Assembly: GCA_027596195.1 (NCBI GenBank)
Contig: JADGJG010000565.1
Span: forward strand, 1-16,530
Length of the DNA: 16,530 bases
Origin: Podochytrium sp. JEL0797
Lineage: Eukaryota > Chytridiomycota > Chytridiomycetes > Chytridiales > Chytriomycetaceae
Direction: 5' to 3'
Shown here: in pieces, positions 7,147 through 16,530 of the stretch
How positions within the stretch are numbered: the first letter of the stretch is position 1
Layout of the letters: every line of letters begins with the position of its first letter
Program-made: the position numbers and the translations under genes
Notes under the pieces: generated by a model
The model's input: the letters and a program-made list of their open reading frames with translations, nothing else
Databases searched by the model: none
Told to the model about the DNA's origin: nothing

Positions 7147-10100
7147 TCAACAAGAAATAATAAAGCCGCCAGCGTACGCGGGAAGAGCATCAAACGCGTC
7201 TTCGACCACCTCGATTGGAGCAAACAAACGACAAATGTGTTGAGCCAATCGGAACCTGCTGACTGTGCGTGGAATTTGAAATTCGGTCGTGAGGGCGTGG
7301 AAGCACATGTCAGGGTTGGCACCGATTCTTTTCAGTGTCTCTCCGTTGGATGATTGGTCTAGATTTGGATGTGGGGTCAGGTCTCAGGAACGTGGCAGAA
7401 GGATGGGAAGGGAGAATTCTTACTTTTGAATGCGTTCGTCACCGCAAATCCATATTGCAGGCTCTCGAGCCATTCCACCAACTGGTTCGTGGTCCACAAT
7501 GCTGCATCAATGGTCGCGAAGCTGCAAAACTGAGAGTAAATCGGCGGTGAGTTGGAAACACCTCCCGTGGTTCCTGTTTGCTGTTCCAAAAACAAGTTGC
7601 TGATGTGTTGGGCCAATTCGAATCTGCTGACGGTTTGTGGAAACCGAAACCCGGTGGTGAGAACGTCGAGACAAAAGTCATTGCTTGCACTCATGGTTTT
7701 GAGGCTGGTGCCGTCGTATTGTTGTTCTGTTTTTATTTGGGGGAAGGGTGTGAGAATGAGATTCACAGAGATTGCAAGAAGAGAAAATGCACTCACGTCT
7801 GAACTCGTTGACAATGTCGATGCCATATCTCAGACTCTCCAACCACTCAACCAAATCCTCCGTCGTCCAAAACTGTGGCTCGATCGCTGCAAACCGCGCA
7901 GTCTTTTCCACATTCACCGCAACCCCAAATCGATCAAACAGGCCACGGAAAGGCGTGTTGGCATATTCGAGACCTTCTGCCATGACAGAAAACAGTCCAG
8001 CAGTCTCGCTCCTTTGCTTTGTCGCTCGCGTTACATCAGCTGTGAGGAACTCGTCGAATCCTGTTGGACGGAATTCTGGGTCCTCGCGCCGTTGGACAAG
8101 CACGGTTTGACGGCGTTCGTACATGAGGAATATGGTGACAGCGAGGATTAGAAATGCGATGAGGCCTGCGATGGCGCCTGCGACTGCGTTGTACGAAAGG
8201 AAACCCATTGGTAGACCTGGGTCTGTTGGCAGGGTGGTTGTTTGGGAGGGGTTTGGAACGGAAACAGGGAGTGTTGGTTTGGGTGGATTGGTGGCGGGAT
8301 TCTGGGTAGGGATTGTAGTTGTTTGCTGGGGTTCTGGAAACGAAGTAGGGAGTGCTGGTTTGGGTGGATTGGTGGCGGGATTCTGGGTGGAGGTTGGCTC
8401 GGGGGGAGCTGGAACTATCGTGACGAACGCGACCGTCGCGGATGCGGTTGGTACTCCGGAGTTGGTGAGAGTGGGTGCGGCAGGCAAAGGTGGACTGGTT
8501 GTAGGGAATAACTGAATTTGTGCAGTACCATCATTCGGTGTTCCGGTTGGAGATAATGGTAGCAGTGCTGGAACCACAAATGCCAATGTCGTTTCAGTTG
8601 ACAGAGACGTTCCTGATGTCGTTGTGGCATTAGATTCAGACGATGTAACGGTCGTAATTGGCGATGCTGCTCCCGTTGGCGATGGATTGGGTGCAAGAGT
8701 AGAGGTTGTGTTCCCTTGTGGCGCAGGAACTGGAGCCGGAGAAGTCGTCGGAATCGCAATTACCGATGTAGAAGGCGTTGATCCCGTTGAGGAAGGCACT
8801 GACGCTGGTGTCGACGCTACGAGCCCTGATGCCGCTGTGGAAGGCGCCGACGCCGTTGTGGAATGCACTGATACAGTTTTGAAAGGCTCTGATGTAGTTG
8901 AGGAAGGTGCCGGCGCTGTTGTAGAAGGAGCTTGTGTAGTTGTGGTGGAAGGAGCCGACGCAGTTGTGGAAGTCTCTGATGTAGTTGTGGAAGGTGCCGG
9001 CGCTGTTGTAGCGGAAGGAATCGACGCCGTTGTGGAAGGTGCCAGTGCTGTGGTGGAAGGCACTGATGTAGTTGTGGAAGGCATTGACAAAGTTGTCGCC
9101 ACACTACAGCTGGCAGCATTCGTAACCCCATAACTGGCGGCATTGTTGAAGCAGTTTCCGTCGAGAAGCCTGTCGACAAACTATTTCAGTTGGGGTCTCT
9201 TCTTGTTTAGGACAGCAGCGTTAATAAAAACTCACAGGTTTGCTTTTTGGAGGCCCGCAGGAAGGGTCGGAATGTCTCCCGTCAACTGGTTGTTGGAGAG
9301 GTCCCTTCAAATCGAAAATTTAGGTGATTGAGGTGATGCAAAAACGGGACTTACAGATACCACAACGTGGAAGGAAGCTGGGGAATTGCGCCACTGAACT
9401 GGTTGTCGCCAAAAAATATTTTTTGGATACCGGGAGGAAGGGAAGGAATGGAGCCACTCAATTTGTTTCCGTAGTTCAGATTACTGGTTTGCAAGATTAA
9501 ATGTTGATGTAACTCACATGTAAGTCAGGGTCGAAGGAAGGGGTGGCAGTGTGCCAGAGAATTGATTGTATGGCAGTTGCAGAGTATCGAGTACAGAAGG
9601 CAAGGGTGGAATCGCACCCGTCATTTTGTTTAGCGAGAGATCCCTTTTGTTCAACTTCATTGAGAAATGTCAAATCGATCAACAACAATAACTTACAGAT
9701 AAAGCAATCCTTTTGGGAAAGAGGGAGGAACAAACGTGCCCGCCCAACCAACCAGGAGGATTGTTGTTATCGCCCCCGTGGTGCTATCGCAAGTGACACC
9801 AGGTGTTGCTCCACCACAACATCCAGTGGGGTTTTGAAAAACATTTGACCACACTCGGTGCATTTGCTGGCATTCCGTTTCCGGGCCTATGATGGACGTA
9901 GTTGGCGCGGAAGAGGCGGAAGACTGAGTTGTGGATGGAGTCGGAGGGGCTGCCGTTGTGACCTGTGAGACTTGGCAGGACGGGGCGTTTGTGACTCCAT
10001 ACTGTGCTGCATTGTCGAAGCAATTGCCGTCGAGAAAAATCCCGCCTTTGCTCAGGAGAGCCGCAGAAAGGGGGGGGATAGATCCCGTCAAGCTGTTGTA

Positions 10101-10675
10101 TTGGAGATTTCTGATGTAGAAAATGAGTCTCAAAAAACCAAAAGTGTGTTGCTTACAGCGTGTTGAGATTCGGAGGAAGTGTCGGAATGTTTCCCGTCAA
10201 TAGGTTGTCTGCAAGATTTAGATCTTGAAGAGTCAAAGGAAGCGATGGAATTGTGCCCGAGAATTGGTTGTCCCCGCAGTTTAAATTTTGGATACCGGGA
10301 GGCAAGGTTGGGATCGGTCCCGTCATTTGGTTCGCATAAAAATTGCTGAAGAAATCGCGCGATTTCAGAACGTTAAACACACTTCATTTCAATCATTACT
10401 TACATGTAAATCATTCCCGACGAGAAGAGAGAAGGGGGAAGAGAGATCAAAGGCACGTTTGCTTGAATGTCAATCGAGATAACATTTCCGGCAGCATCAC
10501 ATGATGCTCCGAACGACCAATCGTACGGGGTTTTCTGCGTGCAACAGTTGCTTGTGTTGGGGAAATACGATGGCCACATCTTGTTCAACAGTTGGCATGT
10601 CGTTTGCTGAGCCACCACCGACACAGAAAAGATTGCCATCACAAGCAAGAGGACACGAGCTACATCGAACGCCAT
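7147..10675 (-). CDS. Large LRR receptor-like protein: two ectodomains, mucin-like stalk, two SAM domains
   Basis: Predicted single-pass surface protein of 1028 residues; function unknown. Exons on the minus strand: 10675-10404, 10345-10157, 10110-9697, 9643-9518, 9483-9355, 9304-9236, 9169-7797, 7726-7424 and 7358-7147 (3087 nt; introns 58, 46, 53, 34, 50, 66, 70 and 65 bp). The start MAFDVARVLLLVMAIFS matches the paralog's MSFNIARVIFFVTAIFS, so the in-frame ATG 45 nt upstream is not used here. Parts: signal peptide (1-22); N-cap 1 (27-60); four 21-residue LRRs (91-174); C-cap 1 (182-199); short linker; N-cap 2 C-Q-Q-M-H-R-V-W (234-264); five LRRs (292-399); C-cap 2 (404-421); Ser/Thr/Pro stalk (422-725); membrane span (about 727-749); SAM1 (about 832-905); PPIY (918-921); SAM2 (about 934-1003); LPAY (1017-1020). 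The second half repeats the neighbouring paralog, so this is a fused or internally duplicated gene. Splice sites are inferred from frame and LRR register. Confidence 0.8.
8243..8404 (-). repeat. Two 81-bp (27-residue) repeats in the receptor stalk
   Basis: A near-identical segment occurs twice with a period of 81 bp (for example agtgttggtttggg near 8270 and agtgctggtttggg near 8351). In protein each unit contains TQNPATNPPKP followed by L-P-x-S and a Gln-Thr-rich stretch. It sits just outside the membrane span and is a typical site for length variation. Confidence 0.75.
8820..9080 (-). repeat. Degenerate ~24-bp repeats encoding a Ser/Thr/Pro mucin-like stalk
   Basis: About ten imperfect copies of a unit encoding P-S-T-T-x-x-x-A (around eight residues). 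The plus strand shows repeated gttgtggaagg and gacgc/gatgta blocks. The encoded stalk is almost only Ser, Thr, Pro and Ala, as expected for a heavily O-glycosylated spacer. The long plus-strand ORF over this region is its antisense shadow. Confidence 0.75.
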
Positions 10676-10687
10676 GACGGAACAATT

Positions 10688-10820
10688 GCCAAATTCTTGT
10701 GAGATTCTGTGCATGAACAAAAGCCATCGGACAACTCTGTCACCGATTCCCTTATTTATTATTGAGAAATTCTAGATGAACTATTCATTCGATACGACCG
10801 TTTTTAAGCCATCTTCATCG
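10688..10820 (-). promoter_or_regulatory. Conserved upstream block of the receptor family, copy 2
   Basis: Counterpart of 6209-6340. It lies 13-145 bp upstream of the large receptor ATG, against 117-248 bp for the small one. The dyad here is GGACA-ACTC-TGTCA (10729-10742), so eight of the ten arm bases still pair symmetrically. The strongest shared stretch is the tgaact-attcattcgatacg part (about 10776-10796). Confidence 0.6.
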
Positions 10821-11224
10821 TGTGAACTTAATCGTGTATTAATTTGAGAAGGGGGTGCGACAAAAACTACTACTCTCCTTTTCCCTTACTTTTTTCAACG
10901 TATCTAAGAGGATTACAAAAGAATGACACGAGTTTATATTTTATAATTCATTCCCCCTTCTCCGCATACCATGCCTGGCTTTGTTATTTTCCAGCCCACA
11001 TGCCGTCAAAGCCAGCCAAGCAGCATTCTCCAAAGATTTCCCATGTCACGTGTGGAGCTGCTGTGAGCTGTGAAACGGGGCTGGACAAACGGGGGGGAAA
11101 ACGGCAAATATCCAGCAAATGACTGCTGCCCTTTTCCGGACCCCCCCCCCTTCCCCCTACCTTTTTATTTCAGTTATCAGTAAAACAACATTCTAATGGA
11201 GCCGGGCCTTATATACGCTCGAAA
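10821..11224. other. Intergenic stretch without a supported gene
   Basis: No ORF here resembles a protein and none shares features with the neighbours. Visible items are a CACGTG E-box (about 11045-11050), a run of ten C (11141-11150) and, on the minus strand, TATATAAGG near 11209-11217 followed downstream by an AATAAA-like motif near 11165. The minus-strand TATA could serve a short unannotated transcript. I see nothing stronger. Confidence 0.4.
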
Positions 11225-11870
11225 ATAGAAATAAATGGTTCATTTTCAGTTTGACTGGCCCAGTCAAGTTCCGGGGACTGACATCCAATGGCGGTTCGTG
11301 CTCCACACACCCCCATGATGATCTGCGACTCGTACCAATAATTCACATATCCCTTCGAGAATAGACGGGGGGGCGAACGTCTGCGTGGCGCGCCTCTCGC
11401 GGGGCGGCTCCACCCGATGCGCATTTGAGGGGACGTCTCAATGTGACTAAATGTGGAATGTACGGCCTCAGATTCATTTGGCACGTACGTAAAATCATGT
11501 GCAGTTTCAGCAGATCCATCCAATAAAAACTTGAATGGTATATTTTGAGTTTGACTGGGACTGATATCCAATGGCGGTTCGTACTCCACACCCCCCACAA
11601 TCTATTAGACGAATGAATTCACCCAACATCTCTTTTTGGCGCCTTGAGTAAACACTCAAAACGGCAAAAACAACTCTTTTCGATTTTGTTGCTGAAATTC
11701 CTTTCGAGAATGCGAATTATATTGTGCGGGATGAGTGGCGAGCGTCTGCGTGGCGCTAGTTTTTAATTGATCGCGTTTGAGGGGACATCTCAATTCGCGG
11801 AATTTACGCCTTCAGATTCTTTTGCACATATGTATCTCTATATATCGAATGCAGTTTCAGCAGGATCCAT
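11225..11870 (-). repeat. Diverged tandem duplication of a ~300-bp unit of unknown nature
   Basis: Two copies lie head to tail: about 11225-11529 and 11530-11870. Shared blocks in plus-strand order include ccaatggcggttcgt (11285 and 11568), gtctgcgtggcgc (11379 and 11744), tttgaggggac, and gcagtttcagcagatcc/gcagtttcagcaggatcc. The offset grows from 283 to 365 bp because the second copy has extra sequence at about 11605-11695, which holds the hairpin TTGAGT-AAAC-ACTCAA (11644-11659). The first copy is open on the minus strand (129 codons, 11209-11598), while the second has stops. It may be a decayed gene family or a non-coding repeat; I do not recognise it. Confidence 0.7.
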
Positions 11871-11970
11871 TTATGCACAGTGACCCGATCCCCAATTATC
11901 TCACTTCAACAGCTTCGCTGATTTTGCGAGGTCAGAACCAAAACATTTTCCGAGCAGCCCCCAAAAAAAC

Positions 11971-14900
11971 ATGTCCGCCACGACGCAAGCGAGTGAATTA
12001 GGTGGGTGGGAGAGAGAGAGTGGACTCCTAGACACCTCTCCTAGACACCTCTAACTCAGAGTACTAGGCCTCCTCGATGCCGTCGAAATGAAGCTCGCGC
12101 AGGCAGCGACGGACGCCCAGTTTGGCGCTGTTGTGTCTTCTTTTCTGTGTCCTCTTTTGCGCAAACTCACGTCGCCGTTTCCGCTGACGCCGCCGCGCGT
12201 CCTTGCGCTTTGCGGCCACGTTTCGAAGCGCGCGAAAAGCATCGGCAAAGACGCAGCGCTTCCTTTGGCTGCCTTGGTCGAGTTGTTTGCCGCTGAGACA
12301 AACACGCTGCTTCTTTCAATCACTTTAATGTACATTGAAATGGCGCTGTCGTTTGAAAACACGGAGGTGTCGTTGTTTTTTTTTTAATTGGTCCAAGTGA
12401 CGCGTTTTTCTGAATTCCTCTTGTTTTCATAAGAACAACCACGCCCTTGTCCCCCTCTGCTTCGCCTTGTCCAAAAACATCTCGACCCGCATCCCCGCCC
12501 ACCAAGTCCAAGTCTTCAACATCATCACTCCCATCCTCGCCACCTACAAAGAACAACGCAACTTCAAATCCACAGAACAACCCTTCCCACTCGACCCCTT
12601 CGCATTCGAATCCACCCAACAAAACGACTTCAAATTCCTCCTCCAAAAATGGTCCGACTTGGTCCTCTATTCAACCCCACCCGCCGCAACCCCACCCACC
12701 GAAATCGTGGTTCCCTCGGGATTGTCCAAATCAGCCGTCTTGTTTGTCACTAAAGACGGGAAGGCCAAGTGGGCCCGCAATTCCGTCGAGTTGAAGGCCT
12801 TGAAGGCCGGAATCCTGCGCTTCTTGCAACTCGAATCCATGGTCCCCCAATCCCTGTTTGCTCCCACCCGTTTCGCAATGTACCTCGTGGGTGCCACGGA
12901 TCCGGCCCATGAAGTCGCCTCAGCCGCCGATGACGCCATGAAACGCATGGCCAAACCGTCGTTTGATGACCCCGAACTCGTGACGCTGTTGTATCAAATG
13001 TATCAGGGAACTGTCGTGGGAATTGACGATGCAAAGAGAAGTGCGGGAAACAATGCCGTCAAGCTCAAGGTGTTGGGAATTCTCAATCGCAGTGTCAAGG
13101 CTGCGAACGAGTTTCCGGGATTGCTGCAGGTGTCGTTTGATGCGCTTTACGGTATACCCACATTCTCTTTCCCTTCTGCTAATTTTTTGCTGTCGACGGT
13201 TTTGTTTTGATGAATGATTTTTTGGTTTTCGCAAGGTGAAACGACCACTTCGAAGCTCAGAAACGCTGGTATCTCTTTCATCCAATGGATCGCGAGAATG
13301 GTACATAAGACGATGTTTCCCCCTTTCTCTTCTCCCATCTCCAACTAAACCAATCCCACCCATCAGGCCGAGCCCGCCAAAATTAAACCCGTCGCCCCGA
13401 TCCTCCTCTCGGGCCTCCTGAAACTGATTGAAGAATCGAGCGCGCAAGAATCAGACAAGGATTCCGAAAATCTTCGAGGATTCGCGTATGAAGCGGTTGG
13501 ATTGCTTTCAAAGCGAGGTATTTTGATTTTGATCCCCCCCACCCCCCTCGCATTTCACTCACCCTTTATTTTGTTTACAGCCCCCGAACTCTTCACCTCC
13601 GACCTTTCCATCCTCCAATCGTTCTTCTCCGCCATCTCCACCGAAACCCGCAACGTCCGCGTGAGCGTGCAAGAGTCCCTCTCCACAATGATCTCCGCGT
13701 ACAAAAGTCTCCTCACAACCTCCCCCACCTCCCGCGAGGCAGTCGAGATACTCCTCTTGGACAACATCGACAAAGCAGAACCACAAGCCCGCTTCGCAGC
13801 CGTCAAGTACGCGAACGCTCTTTTCCCCTTCAACGACGCCCTAGCGCGGTGTATCGATTTGATTGCGAGTGCGGATGTGAAGTTGGAGGTGAGGGAGGAA
13901 GCGAGACGCGGACTCCACTTCCCGGACCCCGTTGCTCCCGACGCAACCACCACCGAGATTGCAGCGTGGAAATCGGGTGTCCCGAGTTTAGAAGCCGTCT
14001 CGAAATGTCTTCAAGGAATGGACCGTAAACCGCGTCTTGGGGCCCGCGCGCCCGGGGTCAAGTACGTGGGTGGTGTGACGGCGGAAGCGTATGCCCACGG
14101 TCTCGAGTTTTTGAGGAAAGTGATGATTGGGAGAGCGGATCCTTCCAAGAAGGTGGAGGAAGGCGGGTTAGGTGCTCGCGGCGGCGGCGGTGTTGGGGAC
14201 GAGGAGGGTGCAGGTGGGATTCAGGATTTAGACACAAGAGCGAAAGTGAAGGAGTATTTGAGAACAGCATGGGATAACGGGATGGAAGTGGATGGGGAGG
14301 AAGGTGGTGTGCGATCGTTTTTGGAGGTTGTGGAACGCGGGTTGAGGAGTGAAGAGACGGATGCGGTGTTGCAGAGCACGGCGTCAGGATGCTTGGTGGA
14401 ACTGATTTCGTTGTGTCCTTCGGGGCTTGCGGAGAGTTATCGGGAGAAGGGGGAGTGGGTCAAGGTTTGTTTTTGTGTTTTTTTTATGTTCGGTTTTTGG
14501 GAAAGTGAGTTGTTGATGATACGTTCATTTGGGATTTTAGAGCTTCTTGTCGTCGTTGAAAACGGAAACGCGACAATGTATGGCCAAAGTGCTGGGGATT
14601 ATTTCAACGAGTGATTTGTCGGTTGGTGATCGTGCGGGACAGTTCAAAACTCTGGTGGAGGAGTTGATTGCGACTGCGAGAGATGGATCCAAGCAGGTTT
14701 TGTATTGCCTTTTATTTCAGAGAAACATGGGGGGGAAAGGGGAGAGAGACTTACTTTCGGCCTTTGTGATTTAGACGTCGTTTGAATCAAGAAACGGGGC
14801 CGTCCTTGCGCTCGGATTCCTTCTAGGTCGCCTGCGATACCGCTACAGTTCCTCATGGACGCAATATCTGGACCACGCGTTGGCGAATAAAGTCGTGGCT

Positions 14901-16530
14901 GTAATTGCGGAGGAGCTCGACTCCACCTCGTCGCTACACATCCAAGGAGCTTGTATCGCGTTGGCGGAGGTTGCGCGGTATGGAGAGTTGCCCGTGATTG
15001 TTGGGGAGGAAAGCGTGGTTGTGCCGATGGAAGTGGATGGGGTTGCGAAGCCGGTGGAGTTGGAGGCGGCTGGTGTGCAGAAATGGACACGGGTTGTGAT
15101 TTTGAAGCGGTTGATGGAGATTGGAAAGTCGACGAAGGAGACTAAGGTTTGTGTGTTTTTTTGGTTGTTTGGGTTTGGTTTTGGTTTATTGATGAATGAA
15201 AAAAATACACCCAGCTTCAAGAAGCTGCGATTTCTGCTCTTGGACAAATCGCGCTTGGAACTCCGGATGTCTCAGCCACTATCCTCGACTTCTTTTACAC
15301 CCTCCCCTCCATCCTCTCAAAACACGTCGAAGTCAACTTCACCGTCGGCGACGCCCTCTGCGCCGCGGCGGGTGGATTCGAAGCCACCTGTATGCAAGAA
15401 TACCTCGACATTGCGGACGTGACGTTCCCGCCTGCTGGGAAGGGTGTGTCGACCCCGGATTCGGCGGTGATGGAGAAACTGTTGGAGAGGTGTTTCCATG
15501 AGATTCGGCCGGGTGGTGTGCCTGTGCATAAGAAGGCGGTTTGTGTTTGGTTGTTGTCTTTGGTCAAGTTTTGTGGAGGGATGGAGCAGGTTAAGGTATG
15601 GATGTTTTTTTGATTTTCGAAGGAGGAGCAAATTTGCAAGGGATTTTAATATTTTTTTTAGAAAAACTTGCCCAAAATGCACACGGCGTTTTCGAACCTC
15701 ATCAGCGATCGCGACGAATTCACTCAGGAGGTGGCGAGTAAAGGAATCGGACTCGTGTATGAACTCGGGGACGCGACCATCAAAGCCTCCCTCGTCGAAT
15801 CCCTCGTATCCACCTTCACAGAGGGCAAGAAAATCGCACCACAAAGCGTAACAGGGGACACAACCTTATTCCAAGAAGGCGCCCTCGGAAGCACACCCGA
15901 CGGCAACCAACTCACCACCTACCAAAGCATTCTCTCCCTCGCATCCGATTTGAACCAACCCGACCTCGTGTACAAATTCATGTCACTCGCGTCGCACAAC
16001 GCAATCTGGAACTCGCGTCGCGGCGCAAGCATGGGATTCGGATCCATCGCTGCCCTCGCCGAACGCGAACTCGCGCCGTACTTGTCCCAGATCGTGCCGA
16101 AATTGTATCGGTTCCAGTTTGACCCGAATTTGAAGGTGGCTGAGAGTATGAAGAGTATTTGGACGTCGTTGGTCAAGGATCCAAAGAAAACGGTGGACGA
16201 CAATTTTGACCTCATTATTGCGGATTTGTTGAAAGGACTTGGAGACCGCATGTGGAGAACGCGTGAATCGAGTTGCTTAGCGTTGAGTGATATCATGCAC
16301 GGCCGCCAACTTGCGCAAATCAAGCCATATTTGAGGGAGATTTGGGAAATGTGTTTCCGCGCGTTGGATGATATCAAGGAGAGTGTGAGAGTTGCGGCGT
16401 TTGTGGCGTGCAAGACTTTGACGAATGTGACGGTCAAGTATTGCGATCCGGGGTGGGTTTCTTTGAAGGAGGGGCAGTTGATTATGGTTGGTCTTTTTAT
16501 TTTGTCCGTGTGGAGGATGGGGGGGGGGGT
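11971..16530 (+). CDS. ECM29: Proteasome adaptor and scaffold protein ECM29 (N-terminal ~70%, runs off the window)
   Basis: A HEAT-repeat scaffold that links the 20S core and 19S regulatory particle of the 26S proteasome and takes part in its quality control. Exons: 11971-12001, 12068-12366, 12434-13151, 13236-13300, 13367-13517, 13581-14464, 14541-14696, 14775-15146, 15215-15595 and 15662 to about 16486, giving about 1294 residues against roughly 1850 in the human and yeast proteins. Introns run 63-84 bp. The tiny first exon (MSATTQASEL) is inferred: the conserved N-terminal helix LGLLDAVEMKLAQ starts upstream of the ATG at 12088, and only this splice restores it. Recognisable blocks are FLCPLLRKL, GETTTSKLR, KIKPVAPILLSGL, ALGFLLGRL, VCVWLLSLV, ASKGIGLVYELGD, ASDLNQPDLVYKFM, FDPNLKVAESMKSIW and MWRTRESSCLALSDIM. 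The last exon probably ends at ATG|gttggt (16486), although the frame stays open to the edge. Confidence 0.93.
12025..12050 (+). repeat. 13-bp perfect tandem repeat in ECM29 intron 1
   Basis: ctcctagacacct occurs twice in direct succession (12025-12037, 12038-12050), followed by ctaac, a likely branch site, and the acceptor at 12067. Each unit brings its own TAG, so the duplication adds a possible alternative 3' splice site. Confidence 0.7.

Noticed and set aside
8624..9133. Plus-strand Val/Glu/Gly-rich ORF of 169 codons
   Set aside because: It is the antisense shadow of the Ser/Thr/Pro repeats of the receptor stalk. Repeats often leave several frames open.
9693..10675. Splitting the large receptor into two genes
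   Set aside because: There is no stop after the first C-cap, no second signal peptide, no second copy of the conserved upstream block and no poly(A) signal between the halves. One continuous frame fits better.
10676..10720. Upstream in-frame ATG as start of the large receptor
   Set aside because: It would add 15 polar residues before the signal peptide, whereas the downstream ATG aligns exactly with the paralog's start.
10844..11122. Plus-strand ORF of 92 codons
   Set aside because: Composition and content show no protein family, membrane or repeat features. It is likely chance.
12088..12090. ATG at 12088 as the ECM29 start
   Set aside because: Conserved N-terminal residues (LGLLDAVE) lie in frame upstream of it. 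A 31-nt first exon with a good donor restores them.
16519..16530. Run of eleven G at the right edge, with C runs at 42-54, 6865-6874 and 11141-11150
   Set aside because: Homopolymers without further structure. The edge run may simply mark a contig or window boundary.
1..16530. Transposons, tRNA genes, CRISPR arrays or a biosynthetic gene cluster
   Set aside because: No transposase or reverse transcriptase motifs, terminal repeats, cloverleaf sequences or regularly spaced repeats were seen. The five genes have no shared pathway.

Overview
The window is eukaryotic nuclear DNA, most likely from a fungus and possibly a zoosporic (chytrid-type) one. All five main genes are split by short GT-AG introns of about 34-198 bp. 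The asparagine synthetase is of the yeast ASN1 type, and the right third encodes the proteasome adaptor ECM29. The lineage is an inference from gene types and architecture; the sequence alone does not fix it.

Layout. A tiny SAM-domain exon fragment lies at the left edge (59-86, +). Next come asparagine synthetase (293-2822, -, seven exons) and, divergently transcribed across a 203-bp shared promoter, a short-chain dehydrogenase/reductase (3026-4129, +, four exons). Downstream of it sits a duplicated piece of its own last exon (4190-4300). Two paralogous cell-surface receptors follow on the minus strand: a 468-residue protein (4433-6092) and a 1028-residue protein (7147-10675). A rearranged segment separates them, holding an inverted, frameshifted copy of part of ECM29 (6543-6982) and an unexplained ORF (6336-6539). 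A 1.15-kb gene-poor stretch with a diverged tandem duplication (about 11225-11870) leads to ECM29 (11971 to the window end, +), of which the N-terminal ~1294 residues are present.

The most interesting content is the receptor pair. Each has a signal peptide, a Cys-rich N-cap, proline-rich 21-residue leucine-rich repeats of N-x-L-T-G-x-I-P-x-L-P type, a Cys-containing C-cap, a Ser/Thr/Pro stalk, one membrane span and a cytoplasmic SAM domain followed by a PPxY-like motif. The larger protein reads as an in-frame fusion: it has two complete ectodomains in series (the second without its signal peptide), a much longer mucin-like stalk and two SAM domains. The paralogs share LRR exon lengths (126, 129 and 69 nt, all phase 2) and a conserved upstream block with an inverted repeat. 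This looks like a non-kinase LRR receptor family that grows by exon and domain duplication. Its ligand and pathway cannot be read from the sequence.

The other three genes are housekeeping or metabolic. Nothing indicates that they act together with the receptors. I see no tRNA, rRNA, CRISPR array or recognisable transposon.
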